Notes under the pieces: generated by a model | What the model was told of the DNA's origin: nothing | The model's database searches: none | The model's input: only the letters and a program-made list of their open reading frames with translations | In this document: positions 15,199-23,990 of the stretch, in pieces | Numbering within the stretch: position 1 is the first letter of the stretch | Layout of the letters: the number at the start of each line of letters is the position of its first letter | Assembly: GCA_910578405.1 (NCBI GenBank) | Contig: CAJTQO010000031.1 | Span: forward strand, 1-43,630 | Direction of reading: 5' to 3' | DNA: 43,630 bases | Origin: an uncultured Lachnospiraceae bacterium | GTDB lineage: Bacteria > Bacillota > Clostridia > Lachnospirales > Lachnospiraceae | Made by a program: the position numbers and the translations under genes

Positions 15199-15471
15199 CT
15201 ATTTTCTCCCTCTAAGAAAGGACTCCACCTCTTTCAACAGCTTCTCTGTCGTATCTATGTCATCGTTTTGGTTAAAATAATCCATCCCCTGTGTGTTTAC
15301 TTCTTTCGGCTCTATAACTACATTTTTAAACAGCTCATCTATATAGCCCGCTGTATTTCGCCTTCCTCCTGTCATGCCGTACTCATCATTTATTTCCATA
15401 TAGCTCTGTGGTGAAATGCTCTGCAATATAAACTTTAATCCATTAACCGTTACTTCCTTTTTTCTTGCCAT
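15199..15471 (-). CDS. Tail assembly chaperone
   Basis: 90 residues from ATG 15471 after AGGAGATAT (MARKKEVTVNGLKFILQSI). The protein is small and mixed helix-strand, ending in a charged helix (TTEKLLKEVESFLRGRK). Genes of this size between tail tube and tape measure encode chaperones that coat the tape measure during assembly. The following ORF lies in a shifted frame, which supports the assignment. Confidence 0.72.
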   Translation of the reverse strand: MARKKEVTVNGLKFILQSISPQSYMEINDEYGMTGGRRNTAGYIDELFKNVVIEPKEVNTQGMDYFNQNDDIDTTEKLLKEVESFLRGRK

Positions 15472-15533
15472 ATATCTCCTGTAGCTCCTTTCACTCAATC
15501 CTTTGGGTCTTTCCGGCCATATTTTCATGCCGT

Positions 15534-15935
15534 TTACCTATATTCCAACCTAGGCACGAAAATAGTTACATCTACGGAACCTGCCGCTTTCTCCTTTTTC
15601 CCGTCCGGTATCTTCGTCACCCTACATCTGCTTCCGCTGACTGTCTCCGCTGTATCTTTGTTCGCATCAGATATCAGTATATCTGTTTCCTGCCTGTCTA
15701 TTGCCAGCTTTTTCAGATATGGCAGGGAAGCCGATGTAATCTGCAGTGACATTACAATATTTCCGGATTCATTTGCATTTTCAGAATAAACCACGTCCCC
15801 CTGTGCCCCGACCGATGGCGTCACACGATCCTCACTACTGCTTATGGATACCACGCTGGAATCCGCAAAACCGGTGATTATCCTTCCGCCTACATTCACA
15901 GTAACTTTTTTCGGGTCATAATTTGTAATAGTCAT
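15534..15935 (-). CDS. Tail tube protein (DUF3277 type)
   Basis: 133 residues, beta-rich, with TVNVGGRIITGFADSSVVS near the start and SGNIVMSLQITSASLPYLKKL in the middle. This matches the family of inner tube proteins next to DUF3383-type sheaths in contractile phages. It forms the rigid tube through which DNA passes. The gene follows the sheath after a 9-bp gap. Confidence 0.82.
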   Translation of the reverse strand: MTITNYDPKKVTVNVGGRIITGFADSSVVSISSSEDRVTPSVGAQGDVVYSENANESGNIVMSLQITSASLPYLKKLAIDRQETDILISDANKDTAETVSGSRCRVTKIPDGKKEKAAGSVDVTIFVPRLEYR

Positions 15936-15944
15936 AACTCCCTC

Positions 15945-17000
15945 CTATAAATTTACTTTCAGCACGCCGCGCGTCACAGCTCCATGTACCGCTCCCTGTA
16001 GCTGCGCCTCCCATATAATATCCGGCATTACCCTTCCCTTTACTTGTTCTTCCGTTGCGGTTGAACGCGCCGGTATATTTACTCTGTACACGCCAATCCC
16101 GGATTCACTCTCTGTTGCGATAATTCCGTATTCCGCCGCCCTGTTCAGTGTCCGGAATACTGCCATTCCTATCAGGGTAAATCCATCGTCCGTATATGGC
16201 ACCACTTCATTCTGCAGGAATACTTTGTACAATTCCTCTCTCATATCCCGCGCAATCCAATCCGCGCCAAACAGGGAATCAATCCATTCACCATCCCCAC
16301 ATACGCCATTCTTGACATAGATATTTTTGTATTCATCAGACACAAAATTAATATGGTTCTCTTCCAACGCATTTACTTCCGCTTCTGACAATTCACAGGC
16401 TTTTAATCCCTGCGGCATCTTAAATTTCCATGTTACGTGCTTTGGATACCATGGGGCAACCGCGCCAAAATATGAGGCCGCTGCATATTTTCCCGGCTCC
16501 TTTTCATACAGAACAACGCTTCTCGCTTCTATACCGGACAGCTCTTTATTGGCAGTCTCCGCAAAATACACTTTCCTGTGATCCTCCCTCCCGGACATAA
16601 GTTCAGCCTCACCAGGTTCAGATTCCTTCGCAAATGCCGAAAGTTTCAAAATATACTCATCCTCTGCCCTATCCGTCAGGAATACGTACCAATTATCATT
16701 TTTTCCGCTAAATTCCTTTAGCTTCTCTACCAGTTCATCCGGGGTTTCTACCTGGCCGATTCCAACTATGCTCACCTTTCTGATTAGTTTCGGCGGCGCT
16801 GGACGGGCCTCTCCCTGGTTAAACATTGCAGACGCCATCCCATATATCTCACTGCCTTCCCCCCATTCTTTTGAAATTTCCCCCAAATCCACATAGGTTT
16901 TCACATCTCTCTTTTCCTTTGTAGATACTAGCAGCACTTCCAGTTCATCCATAGTTTGCGGCTTATCATCCACTTTGACAGACACTACCACGTCTCTCAT
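15945..17000 (-). CDS. Tail sheath protein (DUF3383 type)
   Basis: 351 residues. The family is recognised by the layout: an N-terminal segment (VVVSVKVDDKPQ), a central variable part with NDNWYVFLTDRAEDEYIL, and a conserved C-terminal part with DDGFTLIGMAVFRTLNRAAEYG and PDIIWEAQLQGAVHGA. The sheath contracts around the tube to drive the spike into the cell; its presence marks this as a myovirus-like phage. The start overlaps the preceding gene by 35 bp, with GGGAAAAGG as ribosome binding site. Confidence 0.85.
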   Translation of the reverse strand: MRDVVVSVKVDDKPQTMDELEVLLVSTKEKRDVKTYVDLGEISKEWGEGSEIYGMASAMFNQGEARPAPPKLIRKVSIVGIGQVETPDELVEKLKEFSGKNDNWYVFLTDRAEDEYILKLSAFAKESEPGEAELMSGREDHRKVYFAETANKELSGIEARSVVLYEKEPGKYAAASYFGAVAPWYPKHVTWKFKMPQGLKACELSEAEVNALEENHINFVSDEYKNIYVKNGVCGDGEWIDSLFGADWIARDMREELYKVFLQNEVVPYTDDGFTLIGMAVFRTLNRAAEYGIIATESESGIGVYRVNIPARSTATEEQVKGRVMPDIIWEAQLQGAVHGAVTRGVLKVNL

Positions 17001-17526
17001 CCTTTTCCCTCCCTGCCATTACTTTATCCACAACTGATATATCCCGACTTACCCCATTAATATAGTTACAGATAACATCAAATCCTTTCCTGTTAGCTTC
17101 CTCATTTCCCATTAAGGCATTGCGCCCGTGTACTTCCGTTACATCGGCGATGACAATCCCGCATTTTGTGAAATCATCATATCCCGCATGGGTAAACCAC
17201 CCATGCGCCCTTTCCGCTATTTCCTGCGCCTCATCCTCCCCCTGTATATAATTCCCCAATGCGTCTGTATGGTTCTGGCTGCATATGGTAAAAGACATTG
17301 TAAGAAATGCCTGTTCTTCCTTTATTTCCTCCGCACCATCCCCTTTCTTCCGCACGGAATAATGCCCCGTTGTGTTTCCTCCTCCGTTTGCTGCCGTTAC
17401 TGTATAAAGAATATATGGAAACATCAGTTCCCCGCTAGTTTGGCCACTTCGGTAAACTGGTATGTCCCCGCCAAGATATCTGTACAGCCCCTTTATCAGC
17501 GCATCCCTTATTGCCACCGTACTCAT
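16966..17526 (-). CDS. Tail completion / neck terminator protein (gp12-like)
   Basis: 186 residues beginning MSTVAIRDALIKGLYRYL, with the compact alpha-beta pattern of tail terminators (FPYILYTVTAANGGGN, then FLTMSFTICSQN). Located directly before the sheath, where contractile phages encode the protein that caps the tail for head joining. The C-terminus (about the last 12 residues) is encoded within the start of the sheath gene. Confidence 0.68.
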   Translation of the reverse strand: MSTVAIRDALIKGLYRYLGGDIPVYRSGQTSGELMFPYILYTVTAANGGGNTTGHYSVRKKGDGAEEIKEEQAFLTMSFTICSQNHTDALGNYIQGEDEAQEIAERAHGWFTHAGYDDFTKCGIVIADVTEVHGRNALMGNEEANRKGFDVICNYINGVSRDISVVDKVMAGREKDERRGSVCQSG

Positions 17527-17897
17527 TTTTCTGCCACGCCCCCTTCCGAATCAATCAGATACCGTTTAATCGGATGTACAGAATTATATCCAAGCTCCTG
17601 CTTTACTACGTAGGTTATGCCATCCTGCGGATCCAGCACCTGGCTCCCAACTTTCAAGGCATGGCCATTGGTGTATGCTTTCCTGCTGCACTGGGTATGC
17701 GTCCCCGCTTCCGCGTACATAAGATCCCTGTCATTTACAGGAAGGACTACCCCCCGGAACTTTACCTGTTCCGTATTGCCTGGTATCCACTGCCCTCCGT
17801 TTTCCTCGCTGTATCCCCCGCCGGACTTTACCAGCTCATACATGTCATGCATCATCCCTTCCGGAATGAGCGGTACCGTCGGATTTGCAAACATCAT
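17523..17897 (-). CDS. Head-tail connector region protein
   Basis: 124 residues with no recognised domain; it opens MMFANPTVPLIPEGMMHD and includes VKFRGVVLPVNDRDLMYAE and TYVVKQELGYN, suggesting a small beta-barrel like head-closure proteins. Position between the gp10-like protein and the tail terminator supports a neck role (stopper). It overlaps the next gene by 4 bp. Confidence 0.55.
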   Translation of the reverse strand: MMFANPTVPLIPEGMMHDMYELVKSGGGYSEENGGQWIPGNTEQVKFRGVVLPVNDRDLMYAEAGTHTQCSRKAYTNGHALKVGSQVLDPQDGITYVVKQELGYNSVHPIKRYLIDSEGGVAEK

Positions 17898-17902
17898 TAT
17901 CG

Positions 17903-18658
17903 CTATCCCTCCATTATCGCATAAGTAATGGAATTCCTTAGTCTTCCCGTTTCCACCAGCGGATTGTCCGGCCAGTTAGACGTACTCCTTACAATGCTTC
18001 CCTTCTTATCAAAATTGTCGGCATCCATCATATATCCAATAATATAATCCCTCGCCCTCATTCCCACATGGTTTGCTGCAGTCTCCGCATCCCATTCACC
18101 GCATAACACTTTACTGACTGCGTCTTTCATATCCTCCACAATCTTGTTACTGTTACTGTCATAACCCGCACGGAGAAAACTCCGTTCCGGTATTTCCACT
18201 GCTTCAAAGAGGATAAAAAGAAACTCTATATCATCATTGCTCTTTGAGGTTTCTGTCCCGTTTCCCGGTTTTTTCCTGCCAGGCTCTTTACCTGTTGGTC
18301 TTCCACTTCGCCTTGGATTTCTGCTCCTCTCCTTTTTGCTAATGCACCCAAACAAGTATCCTGCCTTTGACCTTATAAAGAACAGCCCATCAAAGTCACG
18401 CGGGCTTTTTCCCACCGCTTTTTTAGCTATCGGAATGGCAAGGTTCTTAACGTTTTTCGCCTTTATAGTGGCTCCAAACTCATGAATCCCGGCAATCGTC
18501 ATAATATCCGCTGAAGCCTTTATCTCTTCTCCCCTTGCATTTTTTCCTGCAGCGCCCTGTATCCCAATGGTTATTTTCATCCTGCCCAGCCTCTGTAATT
18601 CATGCTTAATCCGTTCCAGTTCTCCCGTTATCCCGTCCTCCACTATCAACATTCCCAC
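17903..18658 (-). CDS. HK97 gp10-like / virion morphogenesis protein
   Basis: 251 residues. The N-terminal part (LERIKHELQRLGRMKITIGIQG) followed by IAGIHEFGATIK and, later, ERSFLRAGYDSN and NPLVETGRLRNSITYAI is the pattern of gpG/gp10-like tail-completion proteins. A charged low-complexity insert (about residues 108-145, RSRNPRRSGRPTGKEPGRKK) separates the halves and is unusual for the family. The start overlaps the preceding gene by 13 bp. Confidence 0.75.
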   Translation of the reverse strand: MGMLIVEDGITGELERIKHELQRLGRMKITIGIQGAAGKNARGEEIKASADIMTIAGIHEFGATIKAKNVKNLAIPIAKKAVGKSPRDFDGLFFIRSKAGYLFGCISKKERSRNPRRSGRPTGKEPGRKKPGNGTETSKSNDDIEFLFILFEAVEIPERSFLRAGYDSNSNKIVEDMKDAVSKVLCGEWDAETAANHVGMRARDYIIGYMMDADNFDKKGSIVRSTSNWPDNPLVETGRLRNSITYAIMEG

Positions 18659-19332
18659 CTTATGTATTTATTCACCACGTCAGTCACCACCGGATTTACC
18701 GTCCTGTCAAATGTCCATGAAACATCGGAAATGCTGAATGCCGACAATCCTCCTGACCCATTCGCCTGCAGGCTCCACTGCTGTTGCACCATCAACCACA
18801 CAGCGTACTGGATGTCATATGGAAGGTCTGATGGCGTTTCCTCCGTACCATCCTTTGGCAGGATGTAACCGGCCACATACCGGACGGAAATGTTTTTCCT
18901 TACTGCCGTTAAATCATTTGCAAGACCTGATGGGCGCCCTTGCATCGCCCATCCAGTTTCACGGTATACTATCCCAAACTCACCGCTGTTTTCCAGATAA
19001 TATTCCTCTTTTCTGACAACCTTCCCTGTTGACAAATCCTTAATCTCTTTTACTTTTCTTACCGGATAATTATCCAGCAGTAAACTATGCCTTCCTGTGC
19101 CTTCATACCGCTCCGAATATTCCCGCCTGCCGAAATGCCTTCCCGCCTGCTTCTCTATATAAGCGGAAGCCGCATTGATAATAAGGACGATATTATTCAT
19201 TGTCTGCATGCCTGCTTCCCCGTCTTCCGGTTCCATTCCCAAAAAGCCCATGGTGTCTTCCATTGTTGTAAGGGCATCCGCACATAACTTAACCGTTGGT
19301 TTTTCCATCCCTTTCACCGCCTGGCTGTCCAT
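18646..19332 (-). CDS. Head-tail connector (gp6-like adaptor)
   Basis: 228 residues from ATG 19332 (MDSQAVKGMEKPTVKLC), chosen because GAAAGGGAAAAT precedes it; a start at 19362 has no ribosome binding site. The helical N-terminal region (MNNIVLIINAASAYIEKQ), with YSERYEGTGRHSLLLDNYPV after it, is typical of adaptors that bind the portal ring. It lies in the usual place between capsid and neck genes. Confidence 0.75.
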   Translation of the reverse strand: MDSQAVKGMEKPTVKLCADALTTMEDTMGFLGMEPEDGEAGMQTMNNIVLIINAASAYIEKQAGRHFGRREYSERYEGTGRHSLLLDNYPVRKVKEIKDLSTGKVVRKEEYYLENSGEFGIVYRETGWAMQGRPSGLANDLTAVRKNISVRYVAGYILPKDGTEETPSDLPYDIQYAVWLMVQQQWSLQANGSGGLSAFSISDVSWTFDRTVNPVVTDVVNKYIRWEC

Positions 19333-19365
19333 ATTTTCCCTTTCTAAAAAAGGATGGCGCATGTG

Positions 19366-19449
19366 CTATTCGGTACGCCATCCCACTTCTTTCCGCCTTA
19401 TTGTTTCCCGGTCCACTCCTTCTTTTGTTTTCATAATTTCTCCCGCCAT
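19366..19449 (-). CDS. 27-residue phage protein, unknown function
   Basis: ATG 19449 follows TGAGGAAAT. The product (MAGEIMKTKEGVDRETIRRK and seven more residues) is highly charged and ends three bases before an in-frame start region of the connector gene. Its spacing and ribosome binding site fit a real small gene, but nothing in the sequence indicates a function. Confidence 0.4.
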   Translation of the reverse strand: MAGEIMKTKEGVDRETIRRKEVGWRTE

Positions 19450-19468
19450 ATTTCCTCACCATAGCCCC

Positions 19469-19873
19469 CTATACCGGGACTTTTACGCTGTCGCCCAGAA
19501 CCATTGCGCTTACATGCGTTACTCCCGCATCCCCGTTGTCCCTATCCAAAAACGATACCGTGATTTTTACAAATCTTCTGCATCCCAAAAGGTCTATGCC
19601 AACGTTGACATCCTCATCTCCTGATACGGCAATTCCGGCCAGAACCCCCGGCTTTTTTTCATCCACTTTATACCATAGATATGCCTCAGCATCCGCCACA
19701 GGCTGGAATTCCCCATCCTCCGTATCCGAATGGCTGAGCATAACGCTGGCTGTCGTCCCTTCCGGAACTTCACCGGAAACCTTCCATGTGAATATCGCAG
19801 AAAGAAATCCTTCCCTGTCAATAATTTCTGGATTCAGTATTACTTTTTGATTTTCCAGCAATGCCCTTTTCAT
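19469..19873 (-). CDS. Capsid-adjacent protein, possible head decoration
   Basis: 134 residues directly downstream of the capsid gene, beta-rich (AIFTWKVSGEVPEGTTASVML, FVKITVSFLDRDNGDAGVTH). Such proteins next to the capsid gene are often decoration or structural proteins with an immunoglobulin-like fold. The assignment is by position and composition only. Confidence 0.5.
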   Translation of the reverse strand: MKRALLENQKVILNPEIIDREGFLSAIFTWKVSGEVPEGTTASVMLSHSDTEDGEFQPVADAEAYLWYKVDEKKPGVLAGIAVSGDEDVNVGIDLLGCRRFVKITVSFLDRDNGDAGVTHVSAMVLGDSVKVPV

Positions 19874-19888
19874 GCAATTTGCCCTCCT

Positions 19889-21547
19889 TTACACCAGCTT
19901 ATCTACCTTTATGTTTTTTACGCGCAGGAATGATTCTTCATGCCTTACGCCAATGTCATCGTACATAGTTGCCCTTGTCGCCGCCATGTTTTCGTCAAAG
20001 GCGTTATGTTCCCTGCCCGTTTCATCCGTCCACGAGCCGTCTAAAGTCGTATATGTCTCCAGGCCCATCTGGTCACCTACCAGAAGATCCGCCCAATTAC
20101 CAAAGAATAGTTCTGTCGCGCCATTGCTTACCTGTATCTGATTGCACACTTTATAAGGAAAACCAAGCAGCTTGCCGCCTATCATTTCATCCCTGTAAAT
20201 GTAGCTTCCCGTTGAAGTCTTCATGTTCATGAAAATCCCTTCCAGCATACTGTTCATTGTCCATCCTGCCGATGTATCATCAATATTTTTCATGAATGCT
20301 TTAGAGCGTACATATACCGGCAGGTCTGGCGTGATGCTTCCGTCCCCGTCTGCAAGTTCCTTTTCCAATGTCTTTGCATCCAGCGCTTCAACGCCCTTAT
20401 TGTTTACAATTCCCGTCGGTTCGAATTCCCCGCCCTTTCCATAAAGCGCGCCATAGTCAAGGCCAAGCTGCATACGCCGCATTAAATCATTCGCAAAAAG
20501 CTGGTCTGAAGACAAACTGGAAGACATTAGGAGTTCCTTTGTCTGCGGCACGATTGCTTGTAAACGCTTCGCGGATAAACGCATGTTTCCGAATGCCGGC
20601 TGTGTCGTCTGGATCTTCCGCTTCTCACCTCCCCACATCGCCCTGCTTCCCGCCGTCATTTTGGGGATGTTCAAGTTCCCGTTTGCGAGCGGAACCTTCT
20701 GCGCTCCCAGTTCAAAAATAACCGTCCTCGGATAGAGGAGTTCAATGATCTGATCCGCATACGTCTCCGGTATCAGATATCCTCCCTCGCTTCCTACCGT
20801 AGCGGAAAGCGCCTTAAATTCCCTTGACATATCATCGTCATTATACTTCTTCCTGGCAAAATAAGACGCCTTTTCAGGATCCCCCTTTGCCCACACGTCC
20901 ATGCACTTTATCGCCCTTGCCATAAGCACCGGAGCCGGTATTTCCTTTTTTTCCTTCTTTCCTGCCATGTTCCCTCCACCCATGTATACGTCGCTGTATT
21001 TCCTCTGGACTCTCTGGAAGGCTGGTTGGACAGAATGTTTCACCTCACGCCTGACGGCTCCGGATTTGCTTCCTTCCCCTTCCCCAGCCGCGCTCTCTAT
21101 AATTCTGGTGACTGCCTCCACAATTTCATCCATATCACCGTCGCCAATAGGGTCTTCTTTGCGTGACTTGCGTTTTGCATTCACCACATCCACGGCCTGC
21201 GCAATAGCATCCGCCACATCAACAGTTTCTTCCTTCCCTTCTGATTCCTCATCAGCTTCCTGTGACTCGGCAATCGCTTCAAGTATTTCTTCTGTCACAT
21301 CCTCCCCCATAGGATCTTCCTTACGCAATTTACGTTTTGCATTCACCGCCTCAATGGCTTCCGCCACCAGCCCGGAAATATCATCCGTTACAATTTCCTT
21401 TTCCACAGGATCCTCCTTACTTTCGTCCCCTTCTTCCATGGCTTCCTTAACCGCCTGCTTAATCAGCCCCTTCAAATCATCTTCTGTGGTCTTCATGGAG
21501 CTTTTCTTCTGCCCTGCCATCATTTTTTTGTAAATACGATATTTCAT
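19889..21547 (-). CDS. HK97-type major capsid protein with repeat-containing N-terminal scaffold
   Basis: 552 residues. The last 330 or so residues are the HK97 shell fold: ATVGSEGGYLIPETYADQI, GLDYGALYGKGGEFEPTGIV and GNWADLLVGDQMGLE are typical landmarks. The first 200 or so residues are acidic and helical and should be the delta-type scaffold removed by the protease encoded next door. Inside it, a 54-residue unit (AVNAKRKLRKEDPMGEDV and VVNAKRKSRKEDPIGDGD) occurs twice, with a third partial unit nearer the start (SKEDPVEKE). A methionine at about residue 195 (MAGKKEKKEIPAP) marks the likely end of the scaffold. Confidence 0.9.
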   Translation of the reverse strand: MKYRIYKKMMAGQKKSSMKTTEDDLKGLIKQAVKEAMEEGDESKEDPVEKEIVTDDISGLVAEAIEAVNAKRKLRKEDPMGEDVTEEILEAIAESQEADEESEGKEETVDVADAIAQAVDVVNAKRKSRKEDPIGDGDMDEIVEAVTRIIESAAGEGEGSKSGAVRREVKHSVQPAFQRVQRKYSDVYMGGGNMAGKKEKKEIPAPVLMARAIKCMDVWAKGDPEKASYFARKKYNDDDMSREFKALSATVGSEGGYLIPETYADQIIELLYPRTVIFELGAQKVPLANGNLNIPKMTAGSRAMWGGEKRKIQTTQPAFGNMRLSAKRLQAIVPQTKELLMSSSLSSDQLFANDLMRRMQLGLDYGALYGKGGEFEPTGIVNNKGVEALDAKTLEKELADGDGSITPDLPVYVRSKAFMKNIDDTSAGWTMNSMLEGIFMNMKTSTGSYIYRDEMIGGKLLGFPYKVCNQIQVSNGATELFFGNWADLLVGDQMGLETYTTLDGSWTDETGREHNAFDENMAATRATMYDDIGVRHEESFLRVKNIKVDKLV

Positions 21548-21555
21548 TTCCTGCC

Positions 21556-22248
21556 TTACCTCCTAATTATCTCTATTTCCCGTGACTTCTTTTTTATAGC
21601 CACCGGCTTGCGCTTTTTAAGTTTCTTCGTTTTGCTTCTCTTCTTCCCCGCTGCCATTCCGTCCAAACGGTCTGCTGTCTGGCGCAGCGACATGCACAGC
21701 CTTTTCACATCATCCGCATCCGCCCCCTTGAGGTATTCCGGATTGACGCTGACTGCATCCCTTATTTCATCCGCCCTGTTCTGCATTGACTTATAATCCG
21801 TTATGACTGCTTGTTCATTCATTGCCCACGTTACAACAGACACTTCAAACAGCTCCAGTTCTTTGAGATGCCTTATCTGATTCCCGTCATACTCAAATAC
21901 CGCCGGTTCATAGCCAATCGACAGTTCGCTTAATACCCCGTCTTTAATTAGGGTCTTTACATCGCGCCCCGTGGCAGTATCGGATATCTTTGCGCGCAGG
22001 TATAGGCCATTTTCATCCTCCCGCAGTTCTACCGGCTTCCCTATTGGCAGGATGGCGTCATTATGCAGCGCAAGTATCTTTACCCTCTCCCAGCCTTTTG
22101 CAAGCGTCTTTGTAAATGCGCCATGTTCAATAACGTCCCCACCGGAATCAATGTTGCCAAATACCGCCCCATATCCAGAGAAAACCCCTTCCTCCTCATC
22201 GAACGTCTCTGTCTTAAACTGGATTGTCTTAAACGCTCTTTTCGCCAT
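21556..22248 (-). CDS. HK97-family prohead protease (U35)
   Basis: About 230 residues from ATG 22248, which follows GAGGAGAAGAAG. Motifs: FSGYGAVFGNIDSGGDVIEHGAF near the start, the His of ILALHN, and the Ser of VLSELSIGYEPA, which form the His-Ser catalytic pair of the family. It cleaves the scaffold part of the capsid protein. The C-terminal tail is very basic (KKRSKTKKLKKRKP). It lies 8 bp before the capsid gene but is separated from the portal gene group by a noncoding stretch with a terminator. Confidence 0.9.
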   Translation of the reverse strand: MAKRAFKTIQFKTETFDEEEGVFSGYGAVFGNIDSGGDVIEHGAFTKTLAKGWERVKILALHNDAILPIGKPVELREDENGLYLRAKISDTATGRDVKTLIKDGVLSELSIGYEPAVFEYDGNQIRHLKELELFEVSVVTWAMNEQAVITDYKSMQNRADEIRDAVSVNPEYLKGADADDVKRLCMSLRQTADRLDGMAAGKKRSKTKKLKKRKPVAIKKKSREIEIIRR

Positions 22249-22280
22249 CTTCTTCTCCTCACCATAATTTTTTGTATATG

Positions 22281-22302
22281 AAAAAGCGCCTGTTTTAGGC
22301 GC
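22281..22302 (-). terminator. Rho-independent terminator inside the late operon
   Basis: On the minus strand GCGCC, a 7-nt loop and GGCGC are followed by TTTTT (22285-22281). It lies 33 bp upstream of the protease start, so late transcripts must read through it or restart. Confidence 0.7.
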
Positions 22303-22470
22303 CCCACACTTACCGCTCTGTTTTATCTCCCCACCTGTCCCTCTTACGAATACGTCAGACAGCAATTGCAATTCACGGTTTCCTCCGCTACCCTGCAGTC
22401 AGGAGCCATTGGCATCATAAGACGTAAAGCAGGCTGCGGTTTCCACCCAAAGCGGCGTAAACATACTGTA
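22281..22470 (-). ncRNA. Candidate structured RNA ending in a terminator, between portal and protease genes
   Basis: About 240 bp lack a plausible gene. Reading the minus strand, CCGC (22439-22436) pairs with GCGG (22388-22385), CCTGC (22433-22429) with GCAGG (22396-22392), and GCC/GGC close a small hairpin inside. A second arm pairs CTGTC (22362-22358) with GACAG (22339-22335). A terminator at 22302-22281 follows. Nested complementary arms plus a terminator suggest either a small RNA or a leader that controls protease and capsid transcription. I cannot assign a known RNA family. Confidence 0.45.
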
Positions 22471-22491
22471 AAGGATATGTCCCTGTCCCTC

Positions 22492-22680
22492 TCAGTTCAG
22501 GAAACTTCCGGTAAATTTCCCTTCCAGCCTTTCCCTTTCCTGTTCCGGCAGCGCATTAAATTCTTCTTCCCCCATCCCAAGGGACTCCCATATATCCTCC
22601 CTGTCCTCATGGAGCCCCTCCAAGGCTTTTCTGACCTGCCTTGCCTGATTGCCCTTCTTCTGTTTTATTCCCTCCGCCAT
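22492..22680 (-). CDS. Small charged protein overlapping the portal 3' end
   Basis: 62 residues from ATG 22680 (MAEGIKQKKGNQARQVRKAL), in a different frame from the portal, overlapping its last 74 bases. The frame is open further upstream but without a better start. The sequence is helical and acidic-basic mixed (HEDREDIWESLGMGEEEFNAL). The ribosome binding site is weak. Function unknown; a reading that continues well past the portal stop favours a real gene. Confidence 0.5.
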   Translation of the reverse strand: MAEGIKQKKGNQARQVRKALEGLHEDREDIWESLGMGEEEFNALPEQERERLEGKFTGSFLN

Positions 22681-23989
22681 GCGCAATATTTTTTTCTTCT
22701 GCAATATCAATCTCCACATTCTCTTTTTCACCCTGCCACTCTTCCGCCGCAATCCCCCCTTCCGTTCCTTCCGCGTCCAAACCGGCGCTTCCAAACAGGG
22801 ACGCCAGGTCTTCCTCTTCCTTCACATACACATCTGTATACTGCACTTTATAGATACGTCCCACAGGCGCTTCTGGCATGGACAATTTCTCCCTTGCCTC
22901 ATCTTTGGTAAGCAGCCCATTGTTCCATCCTTCCAGGGCGACGCTCTTTTCATGCTCCTTATCATGCGGGACGATATCATCAAAATGCCACACTAAATTG
23001 TCGCCAAAATAAGGGATAAGCTGCGTATTGATTGCTTTCTCCCTGTCAGAAATCCTCGGCGTCAACACATTCCTGGCATAAATATATTGGGAAGCCTCCG
23101 CCGTCGCCCGGTTGCTGTTTTCCGTTATGCCCATGATTTCCCTTGGCACGCCGAAATGCTCCAACACGCTATCCCGGATAAATATCCTCCCGTTTACCAT
23201 ATCAAGATCCTTCATATTATCCGCAAGCTTATTCACCGTCACATCCGCCCCTATGGCCGCCACTTTATGGCTGTTATCCACCCCCGTGAATTTATTTTTC
23301 CACATCTCGATAAACCGGGTTCGCTCCCCCTTCTCCGAGCCCGGCATGGCTACCAGCAGAGACGGAGTCGCGTCATTATAAAAAAATTTCTTCTGGAACT
23401 TCGCTGCATATTCATCAATCTCAATTTCATCCGCTATCGCCTCTGACTGCCCAAGCCCTCGCCGGAACGGGTCCAAAGGGTTAAGCGCCTTCATAACAAA
23501 CATATCATCCACCGGCACATGTATGGAACTGGCATTTGACATCTGCACACTGTAAAAAGGATGGTTAAGGTATGGCGTTTCCATCACCCAATGCGTAGGC
23601 ACCGGCCAAAGTTCCGCAGGGGTTCCGTCCGCTCCCCTCTCAATGATAAAATACCCTTCCCCCTTTAGCAGGAGGTAAATTTCCTGCAGTTTCCATATGG
23701 CATTAGACGTAAATTCAAAAAGCGGGTTGGGTGAATTCCAAAAGTCAAGGAATGGGTGTGATTTTATTTCCTTCTCATCGCCATTAGCGTCCACCTCATA
23801 CAGTTTCCCTTTTATGTATGAAAGATCCGATGCAATCTTATTGACTACTGACAGCCTCGGGTTCTTCCCGAATGCCTCCATCCACTCCGCAGTGTTCCTT
23901 TCTGGCGGCGCTGTCCAGTGCGGGATCTTCTTATTGTTTCTTTCCTGCACATATTGCCTTCCACGCCTAAAACTAAAAAATCCCATCAT
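22607..23989 (-). CDS. HK97-type portal protein
   Basis: 460 residues from ATG 23989, seven bases after GGAG and one base after the terminase stop. Landmarks: NPRLSVVNKIASDLSYIKG near the start, SHPFLDFWNSPNPL, PFRRGLGQSEAIADEIEIDEY, and GVPREIMGITENSNRATAEAS, a conserved portal stretch. Twelve copies form the ring through which DNA enters and leaves the head. The last 60 residues are acidic and low in complexity. Order terminase, portal, protease, capsid is the standard HK97 arrangement. Confidence 0.93.
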   Translation of the reverse strand: MMGFFSFRRGRQYVQERNNKKIPHWTAPPERNTAEWMEAFGKNPRLSVVNKIASDLSYIKGKLYEVDANGDEKEIKSHPFLDFWNSPNPLFEFTSNAIWKLQEIYLLLKGEGYFIIERGADGTPAELWPVPTHWVMETPYLNHPFYSVQMSNASSIHVPVDDMFVMKALNPLDPFRRGLGQSEAIADEIEIDEYAAKFQKKFFYNDATPSLLVAMPGSEKGERTRFIEMWKNKFTGVDNSHKVAAIGADVTVNKLADNMKDLDMVNGRIFIRDSVLEHFGVPREIMGITENSNRATAEASQYIYARNVLTPRISDREKAINTQLIPYFGDNLVWHFDDIVPHDKEHEKSVALEGWNNGLLTKDEAREKLSMPEAPVGRIYKVQYTDVYVKEEEDLASLFGSAGLDAEGTEGGIAAEEWQGEKENVEIDIAEEKNIAHGGGNKTEEGQSGKAGQKSLGGAP

Positions 23990-23990
23990 A

